From the NCBI RefSeq assembly GCF_043876835.1, contig NZ_JBAWJZ010000007.1, positions 160,440 through 224,439 of the forward strand: a stretch of 64,000 bases of DNA, read 5' to 3'. Shown here piece by piece: positions 52,471-59,953 of this stretch. The DNA is from Yeosuana sp043876835. GTDB taxonomy: Bacteria; Bacteroidota; Bacteroidia; Flavobacteriales; Flavobacteriaceae. Position numbers and translations under genes: made by a program. How positions within the stretch are numbered: position 1 is the stretch's first letter; each line of letters opens with the position of its first letter. The notes beneath the pieces are model-generated. The model saw only the letters and a program-made list of their open reading frames with translations. It did not search any database and had not been told where the DNA came from.

Positions 52471-52995
52471 TTATTTATTTAATAACTGAAATAAGTATTC
52501 ATTTTTAAAATCTCCATTAACATAGTTCCAATCTTCTTTAAGTCCGATTTTTTGAAAACCTTTACTAGAGAACAATTTGATACTCGCTTGATTTTCTTCA
52601 GAAATATTACAATATAATTGGTGCAAACCTAAATGTGTAAAACTATAATTAATTAATAATTGCAATGCTTCGCTACCGTAACCTGATTGTCGATCGATAA
52701 TATCTTTAACCAAAATACCTACTCCTGCTCTACCATTTTTAAAGTCAAAATCAAACAAATCAATCATTCCCAATGGTTTATCACTATAATTTGATATAAC
52801 CAAACGCAATTGTTTAACTTCAAAAATATCTTTGTGTGAATGTTCTAAATATTGCTTTATTAAAAATTTAGAATAAGGCATTATGGTATTACTTAGTTCC
52901 CAAAGCGATTCATCATTTTCAATAGTATGAATAAACTCTAAATCTTCTGGTTCTAAAGCACGCAAATAGATGTTTTTACCTTTTAGTGTAATCAT
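52471..52995 (-). CDS. GNAT-family N-acetyltransferase (RimJ/RimL type)
   Basis: 174 residues. ITLKGKNIYLRALEPEDLEFI at the start, IGILVKD-like motif GVGILVKDIIDRQSGYGSEAL as the acetyl-CoA loop, and LYCNISEENQASIKLFSSKGF (in parts). Target unknown. Overlaps dapF by four bases and abuts mltG. Confidence 0.88.
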   Translation of the reverse strand: MITLKGKNIYLRALEPEDLEFIHTIENDESLWELSNTIMPYSKFLIKQYLEHSHKDIFEVKQLRLVISNYSDKPLGMIDLFDFDFKNGRAGVGILVKDIIDRQSGYGSEALQLLINYSFTHLGLHQLYCNISEENQASIKLFSSKGFQKIGLKEDWNYVNGDFKNEYLFQLLNK

Positions 52996-53765
52996 ATATT
53001 GCCTTTATAAACAAACTTGGCAGGTCCAATTAACCAAACATTTTTATATGAATTTCCATCTTTTTCAAATGATACATTTAAATCACCTCCTTGAGTTTGT
53101 AATGTTACCAAATTTTTACTGGTTTCTCCAAGATAATTCATAGCAAGAGCAACTGCTGTAACACCTGTTCCGCAAGATAATGTTTCATCTTCTACACCAC
53201 GTTCGTAAGTTCTCACTGCAAAAGTTGTTTCAGATATTTTCTTTACAAAATTCACATTGCTTCCTGCCTCATTATAAGGTGATCCGTAACGAATTTTAGC
53301 TCCTAGGTTTTTTATGTCAAAACTTTCAATCTGTTCTTCAAATTGCACATGATGAGGCGAACCTGTATTTAAAAACACATGCTTTGGATGTTTTTCAATG
53401 GTTGTTACATCTTGCATTTGCAGTTTTACAATACCACTTTCTATTTCAGCATGGTGCAAACCATCAATTGCTTCAAAAGTGGCTTTGTCATTGATAATTC
53501 CCAATTGTTTTGCAAAAGCCACCAAACAGCGTCCACCATTTCCACACATAGAACTTTCGTTTCCATCGGCATTGTAATAAACCATTTTAAAATCAAAATC
53601 CTTATGGTTTTCAAGCAAAATAAGTCCATCTGCACCTATACCAAAACGCCTGTCGCACAAAAAGGCAATATGTTTGGTATCGCTTTTATCAAATGTTTCC
53701 TGACGATTATCAATCATCACAAAATCATTTCCTGTTCCCTGATATTTATAAAATGTCTGTTGCAT
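52992..53765 (-). CDS. dapF: Diaminopimelate epimerase
   Basis: 257 residues from the ATG at 53765 (MQQTFYKYQGTGNDFVMIDN); a start four codons earlier is less like homologues. Two catalytic Cys: in SSMCGNGGRC (first half) and ETLSCGTGVTA (second half). Converts LL- to meso-diaminopimelate for peptidoglycan and lysine. First gene of the dapF-GNAT-mltG-DUF2279 operon. Confidence 0.97.
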   Translation of the reverse strand: MQQTFYKYQGTGNDFVMIDNRQETFDKSDTKHIAFLCDRRFGIGADGLILLENHKDFDFKMVYYNADGNESSMCGNGGRCLVAFAKQLGIINDKATFEAIDGLHHAEIESGIVKLQMQDVTTIEKHPKHVFLNTGSPHHVQFEEQIESFDIKNLGAKIRYGSPYNEAGSNVNFVKKISETTFAVRTYERGVEDETLSCGTGVTAVALAMNYLGETSKNLVTLQTQGGDLNVSFEKDGNSYKNVWLIGPAKFVYKGNI

Positions 53766-53818
53766 AATTAGCCACAAATATATAAATATTAAATCGTTTT
53801 TTTAAGTTGTTAAATAGT

Positions 53819-53848
53819 CGTTAAAACCGACGTTAAAAATCGTTAAAA
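53819..53848 (+). promoter_or_regulatory. Three CGTTAAAA repeats upstream of the HtrA protease gene
   Basis: CGTTAAAA at 53819-53826, 53831-53838 and 53841-53848, same orientation, start spacing 12 and 10 bp. They end 66 bp before the ATG at 53915. Candidate binding sites of a stress regulator or sigma factor (inference). Confidence 0.45.
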
Positions 53849-53914
53849 GAAAATAACCCATTCAATAAATATTTAATTTTAATCGTTATTCATTTAAAAC
53901 CTAAATTGAAAATT

Positions 53915-55318
53915 ATGAAGAAGATTTTAACATTAGTATTTGTATCGGCAATAGGTGGACTTGTAACTCTAGGTGCTTACAAATTATTTTTAGAGGAAAA
54001 TAAAAATATTGTTTTAACTACTGCAGAAACGCAGCCAAACTTTCTGACGACAAATAATGTAAGTAATTTAAAAAATAATTACGAGATGCCAGATTTAACA
54101 ACTGCTGCTGAAAATAGCATAAATACGGTAGTGCATGTTAAAAACTTAGCCGTAAGCTCTGGAGAAATGACCTTAGAAGATCTGTTTTATGGCAGACGTC
54201 AACAACGTGCTCAAATAGGAACTGGTTCTGGAGTGATTATTACTGCTGATGGGTATATTGTAACCAACAATCATGTTATTGATAATTCACAAGAACTATC
54301 GGTTACTTTAAACAGCAACAAAACGTATCCAGCAAAAATTGTGGGTTCCGACCCAAAAACAGATATCGCACTTTTAAAAATTGAAGCCGATGAAAAATTA
54401 CCTTATGCTACTTTTGGTGATTCAGATCAGGTTAAAATTGGTGAATGGGTTTTAGCTGTTGGAAATCCGTTTAATTTAACTTCTACTGTAACTGCGGGTA
54501 TAATAAGTGCCAAATCAAGAGATTTATCTGGAAGTAACACACAATCTTTTATCCAAACAGATGCTGCCGTAAACCCTGGAAACTCTGGTGGTGCTTTAAT
54601 AAATACCAATGGAGAACTTATAGGTATTAATACTGCCATTTCATCTCAAACAGGATCATATATTGGATATTCTTTTGCTGTTCCAAGTAATATTGCCAGA
54701 AAAGTTATAGAAGACATTATGGAATATGGCAATGTTCAAAATGGAATTTTAGGAATTAGTGGAGGTGCTTTAAATAGTGGTTTTGCAGAAAAAATTGGTA
54801 TTAATGATACCGAGGGTGTTTATGTTGATAGTGTGGTTGAAGATTCCGGTGCCGAAAAAGCTGGCATCCATAAAGGTGATATCATTAAAGAGATTGATAA
54901 TATTAAGGTAACCAAATTCTCAGATTTAACAGGGCATTTAAGTGCTAAAAGACCAAATGATGTTGTTCATTTAACTATTTCTAGAGATGGTTCACTAAAA
55001 ACAATTGATGTAACATTATTTAAAAACAACACAATAAGTTTACCTCTTGTTGGGCAAGTAAAAAATACCAAACCAGAAGACCTTAAGAAAGTAAAAGCTA
55101 CAAATGGTATTAAAATTGTTCAGCTTGACACTAAATATGCTGATTATTGGAGAAATAATGGTGTTGAAGAAGGTTCCATAATAACATCAATTAACGATGT
55201 TAAAATAAAAACCATTGAGGATGCTCAAAATATTCTAAAAGACAAGTCTTCTTATGAATCTTTAAGAATCGAACTTATAAATACAAACGGCGAAAAGGAA
55301 CGCTACAACTTTAGATAA
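53915..55318 (+). CDS. Periplasmic serine protease, DegP/HtrA family
   Basis: 467 residues from the ATG at 53915; a TTG three codons earlier is ignored. Signal/anchor at about 1-24. Trypsin-like domain with His in VTNNHVIDN, Asp in DPKTDIALLK and Ser in NPGNSGGALINTNGE. Two PDZ domains follow (about 275-360, with GVYVDSVVEDSGAEKAGIHKGD in parts, and about 375-465). Degrades or refolds damaged envelope proteins. Transcribed alone; terminator downstream; triple repeat upstream. Confidence 0.95.
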   Translation: MKKILTLVFVSAIGGLVTLGAYKLFLEENKNIVLTTAETQPNFLTTNNVSNLKNNYEMPDLTTAAENSINTVVHVKNLAVSSGEMTLEDLFYGRRQQRAQIGTGSGVIITADGYIVTNNHVIDNSQELSVTLNSNKTYPAKIVGSDPKTDIALLKIEADEKLPYATFGDSDQVKIGEWVLAVGNPFNLTSTVTAGIISAKSRDLSGSNTQSFIQTDAAVNPGNSGGALINTNGELIGINTAISSQTGSYIGYSFAVPSNIARKVIEDIMEYGNVQNGILGISGGALNSGFAEKIGINDTEGVYVDSVVEDSGAEKAGIHKGDIIKEIDNIKVTKFSDLTGHLSAKRPNDVVHLTISRDGSLKTIDVTLFKNNTISLPLVGQVKNTKPEDLKKVKATNGIKIVQLDTKYADYWRNNGVEEGSIITSINDVKIKTIEDAQNILKDKSSYESLRIELINTNGEKERYNFR

Positions 55319-55343
55319 ATAACTGTATAAATTTTATCAATTT

Positions 55344-55380
55344 AAACCTCTTTAATTAATTTTAAAGAGGTTTATTTTTT
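55344..55380 (+). terminator. Intrinsic terminator after the HtrA gene
   Basis: 12-bp perfect stem AAACCTCTTTAA / TTAAAGAGGTTT (55344-55355, 55362-55373), followed by ATTTTTT. Confidence 0.88.
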
Positions 55381-55414
55381 GATCAAACACTCTACGAAAA
55401 CGTTTGAAATATAG

Positions 55415-55422
55415 TATTTTTG
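55415..55422 (+). promoter_or_regulatory. -7 box of the GAPDH gene
   Basis: TATTTTTG, full match to TAnnTTTG, 38 bp before the ATG at 55461. No -33 TTG at standard distance. Confidence 0.45.
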
Positions 55423-55460
55423 CAAAAATTTAAAAAAAACAAACTAAACTATTTTGTATT

Positions 55461-56909
55461 ATGAGTTTTAACGAAACTTATGAAAAAGAACTAATTTTTC
55501 AATCAGACAGACGAAAGGCAACTGTAGAATTTATTAAAATCGTAAGCGATCTTTGGTATGACAGATCTATTGAATTGGTAATTTTTAGAAATCAATTAAT
55601 CGATAGAAACGTAAGCCAGATTATCAACCTGCATGAATACGCAGGCAAATTTGTTCAAAAGCCCATTTCAATATTCGATTCTGTTGAAATTGCTCAAGCC
55701 ATTAAAACTCTTGATATCCCACCTGCAAAATTAGATATTGGCAAACTTACTTATGAATTTCATTTAGAAAGCGGTAAATACACAAATGCAACAGCATTTG
55801 TTGCCAGAAAACTGAAAGACGCAAATAAAAATGCTGAAATCCAACCTAAAGACGTCATTTTATATGGTTTTGGAAGAATTGGAAGATTAGTAGCCCGCGA
55901 ATTAATGGCTCGAACAGGAAAAGGAAGTCAGTTACGCCTGCGTGCCATTGTAATCCGTGGAAATTCAGATGAAGTAACCCTTGAAAAAAGAGCTGCCTTG
56001 TTACGAAATGATTCCGTACACGGTGATTTTTCAGGGACAGTTTCAGTAGATTCTAAAAAAAATGCTTTAATAATTAATGGTACTACAGTTCATATAATAT
56101 CAGCCAATCAACCTGAAGATATCGATTATACACTTTATGATATAACCAATGCATTGGTTATTGACAACACAGGTGCATTTAGAGATAAAGAGGCTTTAAG
56201 TCGTCATTTAAAATCAAAAGGTGTCGATAAAGTATTGCTCACTGCTCCAGGAAAAGGGGTACCCAACATTGTTCATGGTGTTAATCATTTGGAGTATAAT
56301 CCTGATGCTGTGAATATTTTTTCGGCAGCATCATGCACAACTAATGCCATCACCCCTATTCTAAAAGCCATTGAAGATTCTTTTGGAGTAAAAAGTGGAC
56401 ATTTAGAAACCATTCACGCCTATACCAACGATCAGAATTTAGTAGATAATTACCACAAAAAATATCGTCGTGGTCGTGCCGCTGGTTTAAATATGGTTAT
56501 TACTGAAACTGGTGCTGGAAGCGCCGTTGCAAAAGCTTTACCTAGTTTAGAAGGCAAATTAACATCAAACGCCATTCGGGTTCCTGTTCCAAATGGTTCA
56601 TTAGCCATTTTAAATTTAGAATTAGAGAACAGCACATCCATTTCTGGAATTAATACCATATTAAAAAAGTATGCTCTTGAAGGTGATTTAGTAGAACAAA
56701 TAAAATATGAATTGAGTGACGAATTAGTATCCAGTGATATTATAGGCAGCTCTGCACCATCTATTTACGATAGTAAGGCAACCATTGTAAGAGCAGATGG
56801 CAAAAACATTGTTTTATACATTTGGTATGATAATGAATATGGTTATAGCCATCAAGTTATAAGACTTGCAAAATATATTTCAAAAGTTAGACGTTATACA
56901 TATTATTAA
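55461..56909 (+). CDS. Glyceraldehyde-3-phosphate dehydrogenase, long form
   Basis: 482 residues, against about 335 for usual GAPDH. The N-terminal extension (about 1-130; SFNETYEKELIFQSDRRKA in part) has no motif I recognise. The Rossmann domain starts near 133 (VILYGFGRIGRLVARELMA), nucleophile Cys lies in SAASCTTNAITP, and the C-terminal WYDNEYGYSHQVIR is canonical. Bacteroidota often carry this long paralogue besides a normal one; it may work in a different direction or with NADP (inference). Confidence 0.93.
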   Translation: MSFNETYEKELIFQSDRRKATVEFIKIVSDLWYDRSIELVIFRNQLIDRNVSQIINLHEYAGKFVQKPISIFDSVEIAQAIKTLDIPPAKLDIGKLTYEFHLESGKYTNATAFVARKLKDANKNAEIQPKDVILYGFGRIGRLVARELMARTGKGSQLRLRAIVIRGNSDEVTLEKRAALLRNDSVHGDFSGTVSVDSKKNALIINGTTVHIISANQPEDIDYTLYDITNALVIDNTGAFRDKEALSRHLKSKGVDKVLLTAPGKGVPNIVHGVNHLEYNPDAVNIFSAASCTTNAITPILKAIEDSFGVKSGHLETIHAYTNDQNLVDNYHKKYRRGRAAGLNMVITETGAGSAVAKALPSLEGKLTSNAIRVPVPNGSLAILNLELENSTSISGINTILKKYALEGDLVEQIKYELSDELVSSDIIGSSAPSIYDSKATIVRADGKNIVLYIWYDNEYGYSHQVIRLAKYISKVRRYTYY

Positions 56910-56945
56910 TAATCATCCAAAATTTTAATTATTTCGTATATATTT

Positions 56946-56969
56946 AAGCCTCAATAAATGAGGCTTTTT
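56946..56969 (+). terminator. Intrinsic terminator after the GAPDH gene
   Basis: Stem AAGCCTCA (56946-56953) / TGAGGCTT (56959-56966), then T-run. Confidence 0.82.
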
Positions 56970-57044
56970 GTTAAATTTAAAGAATAATACTAAACATTAT
57001 TTTTTAACTTCGTAAACAAATAGTTTAACTTAACCAATTCTAAC

Positions 57045-57680
57045 ATGAATTACATAAAATCATTAGCCGTTATTGTTCTTTTTTCAGTTTGTACACTAAC
57101 GTCTTATGCACAAACAACTCAAGAAGAAGAAACTCTTTCATTAGATAGTGGCACTATTAATAATCAATTTGAATATCTTCTTAAAAAATCTGGTAATTTT
57201 AAAGGTACAAACGGTGAAATGTATGAAGCTGTAAAACTTAATATGCTTCTAACTTTAAAGTCTCACGTTATTGATTCATTAAAAACACTACATAAAGATT
57301 TAACAGATACACAAGCTATCGTTAAAACCCAAGCAAATGAAATAGCCGATTTAAAAACCAACCTTACAAATACAGAAAGCGATTTGGATAAAACCAAATC
57401 TGAAAAAGACAGCATGTCATTATTTGGTTTACAAATGAGTAAAGCTGGTTATAATATACTAATGTGGATTATTATTGCTGGGTTATTAGGATTTCTATTA
57501 TTCTTCATATATAAATTTAAAAACAGCAATATCATTACTAAAGATGCTAAACAAGCGCTTTCTGAAATTGAGGAAGAATTTGAAGAACACCGTAAAACAG
57601 CACTAGAACGCGAGCAAAAAGTAAGACGCCAATTACAAGATGAAATAAACAAACAAAAAGTAACAAAAGGAAATAAATGA
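57045..57680 (+). CDS. Secreted/periplasmic coiled-coil protein with one membrane helix
   Basis: 211 residues. Signal peptide (about 1-22, TSYAQ), an N-terminal domain of about 50 residues, a coiled coil (about 75-120; TQAIVKTQANEIADLKTNL in part), a membrane helix (about 139-158, IIIAGLLGFLLFFIY), then a charged cytoplasmic helix (LSEIEEEFEEHRKTALERE). Databases often label such proteins tRNA (guanine-N1)-methyltransferase because trmD is next; the sequence has no methyltransferase motif. Function unknown. Confidence 0.8.
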   Translation: MNYIKSLAVIVLFSVCTLTSYAQTTQEEETLSLDSGTINNQFEYLLKKSGNFKGTNGEMYEAVKLNMLLTLKSHVIDSLKTLHKDLTDTQAIVKTQANEIADLKTNLTNTESDLDKTKSEKDSMSLFGLQMSKAGYNILMWIIIAGLLGFLLFFIYKFKNSNIITKDAKQALSEIEEEFEEHRKTALEREQKVRRQLQDEINKQKVTKGNK

Positions 57681-57702
57681 TTTTTAATGATATAAAATAT
57701 TT

Positions 57703-57734
57703 AAAATCCGCAAGTAAATTTGCGGATTTTTTGT
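57703..57734 (+). terminator. Intrinsic terminator before trmD
   Basis: 11-bp perfect stem AAAATCCGCAA (57703-57713) / TTGCGGATTTT (57720-57730) with T-run. Confidence 0.88.
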
Positions 57735-57826
57735 TTACAAAAGATTAAGGGGTATTGCTTTATAAGAATTTTTACCAACTTTTATATGTCGCTTCAAAAA
57801 GTCTTAGCAAAACCAAACAATTCATT

Positions 57827-57834
57827 TATCTTTG
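57827..57834 (+). promoter_or_regulatory. -7 box of trmD
   Basis: TATCTTTG, full match to TAnnTTTG, 17 bp before the ATG at 57852. Confidence 0.5.
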
Positions 57835-57851
57835 TAGTCTAGTAAATCATC

Positions 57852-58529
57852 ATGCGCATAGATATTATTACCGTTTTACCTGAATTACTTAAAAGCCCGT
57901 TTGAAGCTTCTATTTTAAAACGTGCCATTGAAGCTAATTTGGTAGAAGTATACTTTCACAACTTGCGTGATTTTACTTCTGATAATTATAAATCTGTTGA
58001 TGATACCCAGTTTGGTGGAGGTGCAGGCATGGTAATGATGATCGAGCCTATTGATAAATGTATTTCTGCATTAAAATCAGAACGCAATTATGATGAAGTC
58101 ATTTACATGACTCCAGATGGGGAAACCTTAAAACAAAGCATTGCAAACCAAATTTCATTAAAAGAAAATATTATAATTCTTTGTGGTCATTATAAAGGTG
58201 TTGATCAGCGAGTACGTGACCATTTTATAACCCGAGAAATTTCAATCGGTGATTATGTGCTATCTGGTGGTGAATTGGCAGCAGCCGTGCTTTGCGATGC
58301 TATCATAAGATTGATTCCTGGTGTGTTAGGCAATGAAACATCTGCCTTAACGGATTCCTTTCAAGATAATTTATTAGCACCACCTATATACACCAAACCC
58401 AGAGAGTATAAAGGCATGAAAGTACCTGAGCTATTATTTAGTGGTAATTTCCCAGAGATTGAAAAATGGCGCGAAGAACAGGCTTATCGACGCACCAAAG
58501 AACGCAGGCCTGATTTGTTGGATGATTAA
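57852..58529 (+). CDS. trmD: tRNA (guanine37-N1)-methyltransferase
   Basis: 225 residues, SPOUT trefoil-knot enzyme modifying G37 of tRNAs. MRIDIITVLPELL at the start, DDTQFGGGAGMVMMIEP, LCGHYKGVDQRV, SIGDYVLSGGELAA (knot) and LRDWREE-like tail EKWREEQAYRRTKERRPDL. Followed by rplS after a 210-bp gap with two hairpins and a promoter. Confidence 0.97.
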   Translation: MRIDIITVLPELLKSPFEASILKRAIEANLVEVYFHNLRDFTSDNYKSVDDTQFGGGAGMVMMIEPIDKCISALKSERNYDEVIYMTPDGETLKQSIANQISLKENIIILCGHYKGVDQRVRDHFITREISIGDYVLSGGELAAAVLCDAIIRLIPGVLGNETSALTDSFQDNLLAPPIYTKPREYKGMKVPELLFSGNFPEIEKWREEQAYRRTKERRPDLLDD

Positions 58530-58556
58530 GTGTTAAGAATAGCAGCGGTGCGGTAT

Positions 58557-58611
58557 CCTTTTGTGAAACAAAAGATAAAGCGGATGGCCTGACCTTTTGC
58601 AATGCAAAAGG
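58557..58611 (+). repeat. Pair of near-identical hairpins between trmD and rplS
   Basis: CCTTTTGT-GAA-ACAAAAG (58557-58574) and CCTTTTGC-AAT-GCAAAAGG (58593-58611) lie within GC-richer DNA (about 58541-58618) containing AGCGGATGGCCTGA between them. They may be an intergenic repeat element common in flavobacteria; neither is followed by a T-run. Confidence 0.5.
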
Positions 58612-58637
58612 AAACACCATAAAAATTAAATTAATAA

Positions 58638-58667
58638 TTGTGGATTAGCATTTATTAATTATCTTTG
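58638..58667 (+). promoter_or_regulatory. Promoter of rplS
   Basis: TTG at 58638-58640, 19-nt spacer, TATCTTTG at 58660-58667. Both boxes and spacing match the Bacteroidota primary sigma consensus. Leader of about 65 nt. Confidence 0.7.
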
Positions 58668-58739
58668 CACCCAATTTCGGGTTAACCTCTGGCGAAAATC
58701 GTGAATGTTGTTCTGAATCAACCATTTAAATTTAAAGAT

Positions 58740-59093
58740 ATGGAATCTTTAGTAAAATTTGTACAAGACGAATTTGTAGCAAAAAAAGACTTTCCAGAGT
58801 TTGGAGCTGGAGATACAATTACAGTGTACTATGAAATTAGAGAAGGCGAAAAAGTGCGTACTCAGTTTTTCAGAGGTGTTGTAATTCAAAGAAGAGGATC
58901 AGGATCTACTGAGACTTTCACAATCAGAAAAATGTCTGGAACTATTGGTGTAGAGCGTATCTTCCCAGTTAACTTACCAGCTTTACAAAAAATTGAAGTG
59001 AACAAAAGAGGTAAAGTACGTAGAGCACGTATTTTCTACTTTAGAGATCTTACTGGTAAAAAAGCAAGAATCAAAGAAAAAAGACACTACTAA
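58740..59093 (+). CDS. rplS: 50S ribosomal protein L19
   Basis: 117 residues from the ATG at 58740 (MESLVKFVQDEF), the start matching L19 homologues; 13 upstream in-frame codons belong to the leader. DTITVYYEIREGEKVRTQFFRGVVIQRRGSGSTETFTIRK (in parts) and GVERIFPVNLPALQKIEV are classic L19. The tail RGKVRRARIFYFRDLTGKKARIKE is basic. Own promoter and terminator. Confidence 0.98.
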   Translation: MESLVKFVQDEFVAKKDFPEFGAGDTITVYYEIREGEKVRTQFFRGVVIQRRGSGSTETFTIRKMSGTIGVERIFPVNLPALQKIEVNKRGKVRRARIFYFRDLTGKKARIKEKRHY

Positions 59094-59122
59094 AAGTTTT
59101 TTCTACTTTGACAAACCAATAA

Positions 59123-59151
59123 AAAGCCTTGAAAATTTCAAGGCTTTTTTT
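59123..59151 (+). terminator. Intrinsic terminator after rplS
   Basis: 12-bp stem AAAGCCTTGAAA / TTTCAAGGCTTT with following T-run. Confidence 0.88.
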
Positions 59152-59209
59152 ATTAACAATTGTTAATAAGTTCAGTTTATAAAAAGTTGATATCTAATAC
59201 CTTATAAAA

Positions 59210-59240
59210 TTTGTTTTTTTGAATTGTTGATTTATCTTAG
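59210..59240 (+). promoter_or_regulatory. Promoter of the candidate ncRNA
   Basis: TTTG at 59210-59213, a 19-nt spacer, TATCTTAG at 59233-59240 (one mismatch to TAnnTTTG). Spacing is ideal. Confidence 0.45.
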
Positions 59241-59245
59241 CAAAA

Positions 59246-59752
59246 GAATTTAATAACAGCATTAGTTGTTTTCATTTCAAAAGTGGATTAATATTAAATT
59301 CGATATGAAGTAACGTTCTTTATAAATAATTGTTTTTTGAGATTTGATGTACAACGTGTAAGCGTTTGTGAGCAGAAAATCATGACACTGTAAAAAGTCC
59401 CAGACACGAAAGTAGCTGGCTACTAGTGCGGTTGAAAGCTTTGAAAGTTAACCGGATCGAAAGTGAAAGTTAAAATAAAAGCAATGCTAGGAGTTAACCT
59501 AACGTGAAAGCGAAAGGAAAATTAGCAGCATCAAAAAAAACAGTTAAACTGAAGCATTTTGGTAATAGGTCAATGCATATTGAAAATTACATCACGAAAT
59601 GTTTCATTGAAATAACAAAACTTGAATTGAAAAGATTTAGACGAAAGTTTAAATTGATTTAGCAGAAATGTTAAATAGGTCACGTAAGGTTATTTCAAAG
59701 AAAGCCATGTCAAAGTAGATTAAATTCTACAGTGATATGGCTTTTGTTTTTT
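59246..59752 (+). ncRNA. Candidate structured non-coding RNA, about 500 nt, unassigned
   Basis: The stretch 59161-59953 has no supportable ORF on either strand. It begins with a promoter-like sequence (59210-59240) and ends in a strong intrinsic terminator (59701-59752). In between are hairpins such as AGTAG-CTGG-CTACT (59411-59425) and CGGTT...AACCG (about 59429-59454), and eight GAAAG words, seven of them between 59408 and 59516. AGTTAACC occurs twice (near 59446 and 59492). It does not show the landmarks I know for RNase P RNA, tmRNA, SRP RNA or a group II intron. 59753-59953 is plain AT-rich leader of icd. Confidence 0.5.
59701..59752 (+). terminator. Compound terminator of the candidate ncRNA
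   Basis: Outer stem AAAGCCATGTCA / TGATATGGCTTT (12 bp, one G-U), inner stem GTAGA/TCTAC, then G and six T. Confidence 0.8.
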
Positions 59753-59875
59753 ATAAAAAATTCTACTTTTTTTTTGGATATTCTGAAGTTTTTTAAACTT
59801 TTCTTAAATTTCGTAAAATACATACATTTATTTAACTTCATTCACTAATAAACCCTTTTAAAAAGGCAAATTTTG

Positions 59876-59883
59876 TATATTCG
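59876..59883 (+). promoter_or_regulatory. Candidate -7 box of icd
   Basis: TATATTCG fits TAnnTTyG, 70 bp before the ATG at 59954. Confidence 0.35.
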
Positions 59884-59953
59884 CAAAGCAAAAAAAAATC
59901 GATTTATTTATAAATTCCCTTAATAGTTTATTAATTAAAATAGAGAGACAAAA

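Noticed and set aside
53379..53771. 130-codon plus-strand ORF opposite dapF
   Set aside because: Entirely inside a clear dapF gene on the other strand.
59400..59550. RNase P RNA, tmRNA or group II intron fragment
   Set aside because: None of the conserved words of these RNAs (for example the GAGGAAAGTC block, a tRNA-like CCA end, or a domain V hairpin) was found.
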